Source of the DNA: DATDUW01 sp035290185
Lineage (GTDB): Bacteria; Patescibacteriota; Patescibacteriia; UBA9934; GWF2-40-263
NCBI GenBank assembly: GCA_035290185.1
Contig: DATDUW010000033.1
Span: 1 to 39,275, forward strand
Length of the DNA stretch: 39,275 nucleotides
Direction of reading: 5' to 3'
Shown here: positions 21,206 to 28,399 of the stretch, piece after piece
Numbering within the stretch: the stretch's first letter is position 1
Layout of the letters: each line of letters begins with the position of its first letter
Position numbers and translations under genes: made by a program
The notes under the pieces: generated by a model
Database searches by the model: none
What the model was told of the DNA's origin: nothing
Seen by the model: the letters and a program-made list of their open reading frames with translations, nothing else

Positions 21206-23026
21206 ATGAAGCCTGAAACACCTATCCGAAACGTCGCTATCATCGCCCACGTCGACCATGGAAAAACAACGCTGGTTGATGCACTTTTGAAGCAATCTAA
21301 CACCTTTCGCGACGCAGAGGCCATGGGAACCACGATCTTGGATTCCAATGAATTAGAACGGGAGCGCGGCATTACGATTTTTAGCAAAAATGCTTCCATC
21401 CAATGGAAAGGAGTGAAGATCAATATTGTCGATACCCCTGGGCACGCGGATTTCGGTGGGGAAGTGGAACGGGTCATGAATTTGGTTGACGGATGCCTGC
21501 TCCTTGTCGATGCCAAGGAAGGCCCGATGCCACAGACGCGGTTTGTTTTGCGGAAAGCCATTGAGGCCGGGCACCGGATCCTCCTTATTATCAATAAGGT
21601 CGACAAGAAAGATGCTCGTCCGGATTGGGTCTTGAATAAGACTTTCGATCTTTTTGTCGAGCTAGGAGCCACGGATGAACAGGCAAATTTTCCCGTCCTA
21701 TATGCTTCCGGCGTCAACGGAGTTGCAGGTCTGACCGAACGTCTCGAAGATATGAAGGATATTACCCCGATTTTTGAGGCAATTCTGGAGCACGTCCCTG
21801 CTCCTTCTGGTGATCCGGAGGCTCCGCTTCAGATTTCCGTTGCGAATTTATTTTACGATTCCTACAAGGGTCGCGTGGCTATTGGACGCGTGATGAATGG
21901 AAGGGTGAGCCAGGGACAAAGTGTTGCCCATCTCAGCCGGGACGGGAAGACGAGCGCAGTTCGCCTTACCGCTTTGCAGATTTTTAAAGGGTTGCAGCGC
22001 ATAGATGCGCAAACCGTGGAAGCCGGTGATATTTTGGCTGTCAGCGGTGTCGAAGACATTCAGATTGGGGATACGCTCGCGGATGCAAATCAACCAGTCG
22101 CCCTTCCCGTCACCCAAGTAGAACAACCGACCGTCAAGATGACGTTTGGTGTGAATACCTCACCCTTTGCCGGAAAGGAAGGACAGTATTCGACGTCGCG
22201 CAATCTTAAAGAGCGGCTTGAACGCGAACTGCTTAATGACGTTGCTTTGAGAATGGAACCCGGGATGAAGGACAGTGCCTTCATCGTCTCCGGTCGCGGA
22301 GAGCTTCACCTGGCCATCCTTATCGAGCGCATGCGCCGGGAAGGGTACGAGTTCGAGGTCTCCCGCCCGCAGGTCATTTTTCAGGAGGAAGAAGGCGGGA
22401 GGAAGGAGCCGTTCGAATCCGTCTTTGTTGAGTGTCCAGAAACGTTTGCTGGCAGTGTCATTGAAAAAATGGGAAAGCGACGTGGGGAGATGAAGGACAT
22501 GAAGGTTGAAAATGGAGCAACGTTCATGGAGTTTGAAATTCCAACGCGCGGTTTTATCGGCTATCGGAATGAATTTTTAACTGACACGAAGGGTCAGGGA
22601 ATTCTGAACAGTCTTTTGCTCGGCTATCGTCCCTACTGTGGCGACATTGAAGCGAACACACATGGCTCGCTTATTTCTATGGAAGACGGCACAACCATGA
22701 CCTATTCGCTCCTGGGACTTCAGGAGCGGGGGGCCCTTTTTGTAGGTCCGGCGGTAGAAGTCTACATCGGGATGGTTGTGGGCCAACATTCTCGCGCCGA
22801 AGATATCGAAGTCAATCCTTGTAAGGAAAAGAAACTGTCGAACATGCGCAGTAAAGGGGACGGCAGCAGCGGAATTTTGGAACCGGCACGCGATCTGTCT
22901 CTTGAGGCCTGTCTTGAGTATTTGGGCGAAGACGAACTTTTGGAAGTCACGCCGAAGAGTTTGCGTATTCGCAAGGCCATTCTTGATCCCCATGCCAGAC
23001 GGCGCGAGCATGCGAAAAAGTTGTAG
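21206..23026 (+). CDS. typA: Ribosome-associated GTPase TypA/BipA
   Basis: This 606-residue translational GTPase of the EF-G superfamily acts in ribosome assembly and stress adaptation. G1 is AHVDHGKTT (14-22), G2 lies in the ERGITI region, G3 is DTPGHADFGGEVERV, and G4 is NKVD. Beta-barrel and EF-G-like domains follow, then the BipA-specific C-terminal domain (GTMTYSLLGLQERG region, EVNPCKEKKLSNMRSKG). The frame is open far upstream (20924), but the homologous start is MKPETPIRNVAII at ATG 21206, behind its own promoter and the terminator of the previous gene. Length is normal. Confidence 0.95.
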   Translation: MKPETPIRNVAIIAHVDHGKTTLVDALLKQSNTFRDAEAMGTTILDSNELERERGITIFSKNASIQWKGVKINIVDTPGHADFGGEVERVMNLVDGCLLLVDAKEGPMPQTRFVLRKAIEAGHRILLIINKVDKKDARPDWVLNKTFDLFVELGATDEQANFPVLYASGVNGVAGLTERLEDMKDITPIFEAILEHVPAPSGDPEAPLQISVANLFYDSYKGRVAIGRVMNGRVSQGQSVAHLSRDGKTSAVRLTALQIFKGLQRIDAQTVEAGDILAVSGVEDIQIGDTLADANQPVALPVTQVEQPTVKMTFGVNTSPFAGKEGQYSTSRNLKERLERELLNDVALRMEPGMKDSAFIVSGRGELHLAILIERMRREGYEFEVSRPQVIFQEEEGGRKEPFESVFVECPETFAGSVIEKMGKRRGEMKDMKVENGATFMEFEIPTRGFIGYRNEFLTDTKGQGILNSLLLGYRPYCGDIEANTHGSLISMEDGTTMTYSLLGLQERGALFVGPAVEVYIGMVVGQHSRAEDIEVNPCKEKKLSNMRSKGDGSSGILEPARDLSLEACLEYLGEDELLEVTPKSLRIRKAILDPHARRREHAKKL

Positions 23027-23027
23027 G

Positions 23028-23058
23028 AAAAAGACGGGTTTGAAACCCGTCTTTTTTT
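23028..23058. terminator. Bidirectional terminator between typA and the ABC exporter gene
   Basis: AAAAAGACGGG and CCCGTCTTTTT flank loop TTTGAAA; a T-run follows on the plus strand and a matching run on the minus strand. It serves typA (+) and the convergent exporter gene (-). Confidence 0.9.
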
Positions 23059-24859
23059 ATTTTACCTTCTCTTCTTCGGCTTCTTTTATTCCTCCTAAGA
23101 ATCCTCCGACTTGGATATCCCAAAGTGTTTTATAGAGGCCTCCTCTTTGGAGGAGCTCCCTATGGGTTCCTTGGTCGACCACATGACCTTGGTCCATAAC
23201 GACGATCCGATCCATTTTCAGAATGGTGGAAAGGCGATGGGCAATCACGAGAACGGTTTTCTTTTTCATGAGTTCTGTGAGCGCGTCTTGAATCAGCTGT
23301 TCTGATTTGGAATCCAGGCTTGAGGTCGCTTCGTCAAGGATGAGGATGGGGGCGTCTTTCAGAATTGCGCGGGCAATCGCGACGCGCTGACGCTCGCCTC
23401 CCGAGAGCTTGATTCCACGCTCCCCGACGTGGGTTTCATATTTTTCAGGCAAGGCCTCGATGAACTCGTGACAATGGGCTTTTTGTGCCGCTCGAATGAT
23501 TTCGGTTTCCGAAGCGTCCGGACGACCATAACGGATATTGTCAAGGAGCGTGCGATGAAAGAGGATCGGTTCCTGCGACACAAGGGCCATCTGGGAGCGC
23601 AGGCTATCCTGGGATACGCGCGCGACATTTTGTCCATCAATCAGGATTTTTCCTCCGTCCGCATCATAAAAACGGAAGAGGAGTTTAACCAAGGTGGATT
23701 TTCCTGCGCCCGAAGAGCCGACGACAGCTACTTTTTCACCCGGCTTAATTTCAAGGTTAAATTGTCTGAGGATTTCCCGCGTTTGGTGGTAGTTGAAGGC
23801 AACGTCTTGGAAGGAAATGGCCCCGCCCTTTACCTTAAGGTCCTTCGCTGTCTTTGCGTCCTGGATTTCGTGGGGAATTTTGAGGGTCGCAGTCATTTCG
23901 CTTGCATCCGCAAGGGCTTCATAGGTGCGGCGGATAGCGCGTCCCAGATCCCATGTTCTTTCGAAGATGGCGTAGAGATATCCCTGAAAGAGGGCAATAT
24001 CTCCGATGGTAATTTCACCCTGGATCCATAGGCGTACAGCCAAAAGGAGGACAACGGTTTCCAGGAGAATGGCCATACCCCACTGAAAAGCCTCGTTGGC
24101 TGTGGAGAGATCCCAGGTAAAGACCTGAAGACGCCGATACTGTTCCGTTACGTTTGAAAATCGGCGGCGTTCTTCTTCACGTCCCGTAAAAACAAGGATG
24201 TTCGTGTGGTTGGTGACAGCATCGGCCAAGGTGGCCGTTACTTCGGAATCCGTTTCCGCTCGCCGTTCATCATAACGTAGTTTCCAACGGGAAAAGAAAT
24301 AGCTGGCGGTTGTGAAAAGGACAATCCATGCGCCGGCACAGACAGCGAGCAGGGGAGAGCGCAGGCCTAATCCCAGGACGGCTCCGATGACGGTGACGAT
24401 AACCGGCAAGAAGCTCCACTCCACGGTGTCGCTCAGGTCCTCAAAAGAACGGGAGAGGCGGCGTATTTTTCGGACCAACGATCCGGAAAAGGCATTGGAG
24501 AAAAAACCATACGAGTGCTGAAGCAGGTAAGCAAAAGCATTCCGTTCCAAATCGGCCATGATCTGCGTCTGAAAACGGTTGTTCAGGAGGCCGGCTCCTT
24601 GAAAGAAAAGCCAGCGGCCTCCTTGCAAGAGGAAAAGGAGCCCCACCGTCCAGAGAAGAGCTGGAAGCAGGGATGCGTCTTGGGGAGATGTTTGTGTCAG
24701 GAGGTCAAAAAAACGTTTGGAAGCCCAGGGTTGGAACATGACAAACGTTTGTCCGACCAGGATGGACAGGAAAATGGAAATCGTAAGCAGCCGGTACGGA
24801 CGGATATGCCGGAAGAAAAGCCCTAAGATATCTTTGACCGAAGCGCGATTTTTCAGCAT
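23057..24859 (-). CDS. ABC exporter half-transporter (MsbA/MdlB-like)
   Basis: This 600-residue fused membrane and ATPase protein works as a dimer. The N-terminal ~320 residues hold six predicted helices (first about LLTISIFLSILVGQTFVMF). The ATPase domain has Walker A GSSGAGKST, Q-loop VSQEP, signature LSGGERQRVAIARA, Walker B ILILDEATSSLD and the switch IAHRLST. Substrate cannot be told; lipid, peptide or drug export are all possible. ATG 24859 was chosen over a TTG 39 bases upstream because the latter lies in the -35 box of a very good promoter. The transcript would have only a few bases before the ATG. Confidence 0.9.
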   Translation of the reverse strand: MLKNRASVKDILGLFFRHIRPYRLLTISIFLSILVGQTFVMFQPWASKRFFDLLTQTSPQDASLLPALLWTVGLLFLLQGGRWLFFQGAGLLNNRFQTQIMADLERNAFAYLLQHSYGFFSNAFSGSLVRKIRRLSRSFEDLSDTVEWSFLPVIVTVIGAVLGLGLRSPLLAVCAGAWIVLFTTASYFFSRWKLRYDERRAETDSEVTATLADAVTNHTNILVFTGREEERRRFSNVTEQYRRLQVFTWDLSTANEAFQWGMAILLETVVLLLAVRLWIQGEITIGDIALFQGYLYAIFERTWDLGRAIRRTYEALADASEMTATLKIPHEIQDAKTAKDLKVKGGAISFQDVAFNYHQTREILRQFNLEIKPGEKVAVVGSSGAGKSTLVKLLFRFYDADGGKILIDGQNVARVSQDSLRSQMALVSQEPILFHRTLLDNIRYGRPDASETEIIRAAQKAHCHEFIEALPEKYETHVGERGIKLSGGERQRVAIARAILKDAPILILDEATSSLDSKSEQLIQDALTELMKKKTVLVIAHRLSTILKMDRIVVMDQGHVVDQGTHRELLQRGGLYKTLWDIQVGGFLGGIKEAEEEKVK

Positions 24860-24869
24860 AGACGGGGCG

Positions 24870-24898
24870 AGTATATCATCTGAAAGGACGTTGAACAA
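24870..24898 (-). promoter_or_regulatory. Promoter of the ABC exporter gene
   Basis: On the minus strand TTGTTC (24898-24893), 17 bases, TATACT (24875-24870). The -10 box ends 10 bases before ATG 24859, so the mRNA is nearly leaderless. It is back to back with the lepB promoter. Confidence 0.7.
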
Positions 24899-24912
24899 GA
24901 GGCGGGTTCATC

Positions 24913-24941
24913 TTGTCCGTCCCACGCTGGCATGATACTCT
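24913..24941 (+). promoter_or_regulatory. Promoter of lepB-hisS
   Basis: TTGTCC (24913-24918), 17 bases, TACTCT (24936-24941), with an upstream TGA giving an extended -10 look. The ATG is 18 bases further on. Confidence 0.5.
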
Positions 24942-24959
24942 AATCCCTAGCATTGATTT

Positions 24960-25571
24960 ATGGCGTTTTTTTCTTTCTTTCATCGAAAATCTGACATATC
25001 GCCTTTTCAAGACGGTGTGAAACACGCGGGGCGATTTGTGTGGGAACTGCTTCAAATTTTGCTAATTTCGGCAGCCATCATCCTCCCCATTCGTTATTTT
25101 CTGATCCAGCCTTTTTATGTGAAGGGTGCTTCCATGGAACCGGAATTTCAAGACGGGGAATACCTCATTATCAACGAAATTGAGTATCGACTGCAGAATC
25201 CTGAGCGCGGAGACGTGATCGTGTTTCGCTATCCCCCGGATCCCTCTGAATTTTTCATCAAGCGCGTGATCGGTTTACCAGGAGAGAAGGTTGAAATCGC
25301 AGAGGGCATTGTCCGTATCTATAATGAAGACCACCCAAATGGTGTCATTTTAAATGAGCCTTATTTGGGTTCCGGTGTCCGGACACCTGGGCGCAAAACC
25401 GTTCAGGTCGGAGAGGGAGAATATTTTGTCCTGGGAGACAACCGCGAGGCCAGTTTGGACTCACGAGCGTTTGGTTCGGTGCCGCGCAGCGATCTGATCG
25501 GGCGCGTTTGGGTACGCGGATTTCCTTTTGCTCACGCGACCGTGTTTCGCACCATTGAGTACTCACTGTAA
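24960..25571 (+). CDS. lepB: Signal peptidase I
   Basis: This 203-residue membrane protease removes signal peptides from exported proteins. One N-terminal membrane helix (LLQILLISAAIILPIRYFLI) precedes box B KGASMEPEFQDGEYLI with the nucleophile Ser. Box D RGDVIVFRYP...FIKRVIGLPGE holds the general-base Lys, and box E GDNREASLDSRAFGSV follows. It is the compact, single-helix Gram-positive-like form. It probably shares a transcript with hisS (39 bases downstream). It would process the many exported proteins encoded here, such as those at 5064, 28400 and 30333. Confidence 0.94.
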   Translation: MAFFSFFHRKSDISPFQDGVKHAGRFVWELLQILLISAAIILPIRYFLIQPFYVKGASMEPEFQDGEYLIINEIEYRLQNPERGDVIVFRYPPDPSEFFIKRVIGLPGEKVEIAEGIVRIYNEDHPNGVILNEPYLGSGVRTPGRKTVQVGEGEYFVLGDNREASLDSRAFGSVPRSDLIGRVWVRGFPFAHATVFRTIEYSL

Positions 25572-25610
25572 AATTAAAAAATCTTAATTCCTTTCGTGTC
25601 AGATTTTCTT

Positions 25611-27053
25611 ATGGGAAAAAAGAACCAACTCGCGGCTTCACCCAAGGCCAAAGCAACGGTTTCCTCGGAGGAGGCTTGGGAAGAGGAAAAGCCCAAAACG
25701 GTTGTTGTTCCTCCTGTCGTTTCCCTGCCGAAGGGAAAACGTCCACCGGAACTTTTACGCGGTTTTCGCGATATTCTTCCGGAAGAGCAACCGTCTTGGC
25801 AGGTGTTGCGAAACGCGGTTCGGGAAATGGCGGAAGCCTACGGATTTGAACGTATTGATCTTCCGATTCTTGAACACGAAGAACTTTTCGTTCGTACGGT
25901 CGGTAAGCAGACGGATATTATTGAGAAAGAAATGTACGCGTTCGAGGATCAGGGTGGCGAGCGCGTTGTTTTGCGTCCAGAGATGACTGCTTCCGCCGCC
26001 AGGGCGTATGTCAATCATGGCATGTTGAATCTTCCCCAGCCTGTTAAGCTGTATTATGTCGGTCCGAATTTCCGTTATGAACGTCCCCAGGCCGGGCGCT
26101 ATCGGCAGCATTATCAGATCGGGTTCGAGGTGTTTGGAAGTGGAGAGTCCGTCATGGATGCACAGTTAATGGTCATGGTTTTTCATCTGTTGAAATCCGT
26201 TGGTGTGGAAACGGTGATGCGAGTGAATTCCATTGGAACACCCGCTGCCCGCCAAACGTACCGGACCGAACTTGCTTCTTACTATCGTTCCCACCGTTCC
26301 GTTTTGTGTGAAGATTGTAAGCGGCGCCTGTTGAAGAATCCCCTGCGAATGCTGGATTGCAAAGCCGAGACCTGTCAACCCCTGAAAGAGGAGGCTCCCC
26401 AAATGTTGGATTGGCTTGATGAGGATTCAAAGACCCATTTCATGCAAGTGCTTGAATTTTTGGACGAAGCCTCCGTATCCTATACCCTGGATCCGTATTT
26501 GGTTCGTGGGTTGGATTACTATAATCGGACCGTTTTTGAAGTGTGGTCCGCCGGAGACCAGGGAGAACGGTCGCAGAGTTCCTTAGGTGGGGGGGGGCGA
26601 TATGACGGGTTGGTTGAACTCCTTGGTGGGCGCGAAGGAACTCCCGGTTGCGGCGTGGCGCTTGGGATGGAGCGAGTTATTCTTGCCATGCGAGAGGTAC
26701 AGGCTCCGCTCCCCGTGCGCAAGATCGATGCCTTTTTTGCCCAACTTGGAGATGCAGCTCGCCGTCAAGGACTTCGGTTATTTGAAGAGTGTCGGCAGTC
26801 CGGACTTGTCGTGCGGGAAGCGTTTGGAAAAAGCGCTTTGAAAGCCCAGTTAGAATTGGCTGCCAAGCAAGAGGCTCCCTATGCCCTTATCTTAGGACAG
26901 AAGGAGGTCATGGATGGGACGATTATCATCCGTGACATGGAATCTGGAGCACAGGAAATTGTGAATGCCGGAAGGGTTGTTTCTATTCTTAAAAAGAAAC
27001 TCGAGACCCGTTCAATTGGGACAGGGAAGGCTGTTTCGCATACCGCTGCTTGA
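25611..27053 (+). CDS. hisS: Histidyl-tRNA synthetase
   Basis: This 480-residue class II synthetase charges tRNA-His. Motif 1 region is LRGFRDILPEE; motif 2 is FRYERPQAGRYRQHYQIGFEVFG (given here in part: RYERPQAGRYRQH). The histidine-specific LVRGLDYYNRTVFE and motif 3 GCGVALGMERVI follow, then the anticodon-binding C-terminal domain. About 45 low-complexity residues (Lys, Ala, Glu, Pro) precede the usual start of the fold, so the protein is longer than the common ~420-430. ATG 25611 is preferred to GTG 25596. A stem-loop follows the stop. Confidence 0.94.
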   Translation: MGKKNQLAASPKAKATVSSEEAWEEEKPKTVVVPPVVSLPKGKRPPELLRGFRDILPEEQPSWQVLRNAVREMAEAYGFERIDLPILEHEELFVRTVGKQTDIIEKEMYAFEDQGGERVVLRPEMTASAARAYVNHGMLNLPQPVKLYYVGPNFRYERPQAGRYRQHYQIGFEVFGSGESVMDAQLMVMVFHLLKSVGVETVMRVNSIGTPAARQTYRTELASYYRSHRSVLCEDCKRRLLKNPLRMLDCKAETCQPLKEEAPQMLDWLDEDSKTHFMQVLEFLDEASVSYTLDPYLVRGLDYYNRTVFEVWSAGDQGERSQSSLGGGGRYDGLVELLGGREGTPGCGVALGMERVILAMREVQAPLPVRKIDAFFAQLGDAARRQGLRLFEECRQSGLVVREAFGKSALKAQLELAAKQEAPYALILGQKEVMDGTIIIRDMESGAQEIVNAGRVVSILKKKLETRSIGTGKAVSHTAA

Positions 27054-27065
27054 CAACGAAGACAA

Positions 27066-27091
27066 TTTCGACCAAGCTGATTGGGTCGAAA
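27066..27091 (+). terminator. Stem-loop after hisS
   Basis: TTTCGACC (27066-27073) and GGTCGAAA (27084-27091) are perfect complements with a 10-base loop, 12 bases after the hisS stop. No T-run follows, so it may be a weak terminator or a 3'-end stabiliser. The rest of 27092-27219 holds only a doubtful 24-codon frame. Confidence 0.5.
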
Positions 27092-27219
27092 TGTGCAGAT
27101 TTTGTCATGAACAATGCAAAACAAGCACACCCTCTTTACCGAGGGAGAGTTTGAGAAGGGGTTCAAAATTTCAGAGAGAGGAGTTTGAACGTTTTCTTTA
27201 AGAAAGGAAGGTGATGCTT

Positions 27220-27474
27220 ATGTTAGATATTAAACGGCGTAAAAACGAAAGTTTCGAGAGTTTTTATCGGCGTTTTACCCGGCGTGTCCAAGAAAGCGGC
27301 CGCATCTTGCAGGCGAAAAAGATTCGTTTTCATTTGCGGAAAAAGAATAAGAGTGCCGCACGTAAGAGTGCGTTGCGTCGATTGGAAATTTCCGTCAAAC
27401 GCGATTATTTGTTGAAGACGGGACGATTGGTAGAAGAAGAGGGAAGGCGTCCGACCGGCGGCAACCGCCCGTAA
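27220..27474 (+). CDS. rpsU: 30S ribosomal protein S21, extended basic form
   Basis: The protein has 84 residues. The ESFESFYRRFTRRVQESGRI segment (about 10-29) is the S21 core. It is followed by the basic KKIRFHLRKKNKSAARKSAL region and a Gly/Arg tail. It is longer than the ~58-70 residues of most S21 proteins. ATG 27220 is preferred to GTG 27211 and ATG 27214 because AGGAAGG (27205-27211) stands 8 bases before it. S21 helps mRNA-rRNA base pairing during initiation, so its presence agrees with the few genes that do use strong Shine-Dalgarno sites. Confidence 0.85.
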   Translation: MLDIKRRKNESFESFYRRFTRRVQESGRILQAKKIRFHLRKKNKSAARKSALRRLEISVKRDYLLKTGRLVEEEGRRPTGGNRP

Positions 27475-27506
27475 ACAGCGCCTTGAATGATTTGCGAAGA
27501 AGAAAG

Positions 27507-27561
27507 AAAAGAGGCGTTGAAACCAATCGTGTGAAACACGGCTGGCCGAACGCCTCTTTTT
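27507..27561 (+). terminator. Terminator of rpsU
   Basis: AAAAGAGGCGTT (27507-27518) pairs with AACGCCTCTTTT (27549-27560). A second stem inside (CCAATCGTGT with ACACGGCTGG, one mismatch) extends it. Ts follow. Confidence 0.9.
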
Positions 27562-27604
27562 CCTTTCTTCCTCTTATTATTAAAAAAAATAGAAAGAATT
27601 TTTT

Positions 27605-28051
27605 ATGTCTTCTCTTTCCGATGTCATTCAATCCGATACCGTGACCGCGGCAAAACAGCGCAGGGAATCCGAACTGTCCACCCTTCGACTGTTGCGGGCC
27701 GGTCTTAAAAATCGCCAAATCGATCTTGGTCATACGTTGACCGACGAAGAGGTCCTGTCTGTGATTCGCACCCAGGTCCGCCAGCTGCAAGACGCGCTCG
27801 CTGCTTCTCAACAGGCCTCCCGCGCGGAGGCTGTGGAAAAAGCTAAGGATGAACTCATGGTTCTTCAGCGCTATCTTCCTACCCCGCTTTCCGACGAAGC
27901 CTTAACAGCGCTGGCACGTTCCATCTTGTCAGAGCACGGTTTTATCTCGCGGACAGATTTGGGCAAAGCCATCGGGCTTGTGGTAAAGGCCGCGGATGGA
28001 AAAGCAGATGGCTCGCGGGTCAAAGCCGCGGTTGAGGTTCTCCTTTCTTGA
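27605..28051 (+). CDS. yqeY: GatB/YqeY-domain protein
   Basis: This 148-residue protein has the fold of the GatB tail domain, seen in LSTLRLLRAGLKNRQID, QLQDALAASQQASRAEAVEKAKDE (part) and LQRYLPTPLSDEAL, ending in GSRVKAAVEVLLS. The family is thought to bind tRNA or assist amidotransferase function, but the free-standing form is uncharacterised. ATG 27605 follows an A-rich stretch with AGAAAG. The next membrane-protein gene begins 3 bases after its TGA, so yqeY heads the surface-protein operon, an unusual link. Confidence 0.9.
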   Translation: MSSLSDVIQSDTVTAAKQRRESELSTLRLLRAGLKNRQIDLGHTLTDEEVLSVIRTQVRQLQDALAASQQASRAEAVEKAKDELMVLQRYLPTPLSDEALTALARSILSEHGFISRTDLGKAIGLVVKAADGKADGSRVKAAVEVLLS

Positions 28052-28054
28052 CGT

Positions 28055-28330
28055 ATGCCCGTGAGTCCTTCGGCCAACCGACCGTCTCCCACAGCCTTTC
28101 TTTCGGGGATCGATTCTCTGGAAATAGTTTTTCGTGGGTTGCGCGCCTTGGCTGCGATCGCTGTGATTTTTTTTCTGTACGAATTTCTCCATGGCACACT
28201 TGTTCTCATGTTGAAGTGGGGAAAGGATGAGGCCAGGGTGAACCGTCGAGAAATGGTCGTCGGCGCTTTGGGCACGCTCACCATGCTTCTGGTGATCCTC
28301 GCGGCCTCCCTTGCCCTTTCGGGGCGTTAA
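28055..28330 (+). CDS. Small two-helix membrane protein
   Basis: The protein has 91 residues: a polar N-terminus (1-22), a helix at about 30-53 (ALAAIAVIFFLYEFLHGTLV), a short charged loop (KWGKDEARVNRRE), and a second helix at about 67-88 (VVGALGTLTMLLVILAASLAL). The 'helix, Lys/Arg loop, helix' plan resembles the VirB2/TrbC-like hairpins of the next two genes, but without a signal peptide or an exported domain. It starts 3 bases after yqeY. Family is not certain. Confidence 0.6.
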   Translation: MPVSPSANRPSPTAFLSGIDSLEIVFRGLRALAAIAVIFFLYEFLHGTLVLMLKWGKDEARVNRREMVVGALGTLTMLLVILAASLALSGR

Positions 28331-28399
28331 GGCCTTTTTTCTCTCCACTGTTTTTTGACCATCGAGGCGAAGTAGTAAAGAAGAGGACATTGGTGTAAG

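Noticed and set aside
26965..27201. Frame across the hisS end to 27201 and a 24-codon frame near 27116
   Set aside because: The first overlaps hisS out of frame; the second has no ribosome-binding site and no recognised family.
12509..27540. parS site for ParB
   Set aside because: I looked for a TGTTTCACGTGAAACA-like palindrome. The closest, GTGTGAAACAC near 27530, is part of the rpsU terminator and lacks the parS centre.
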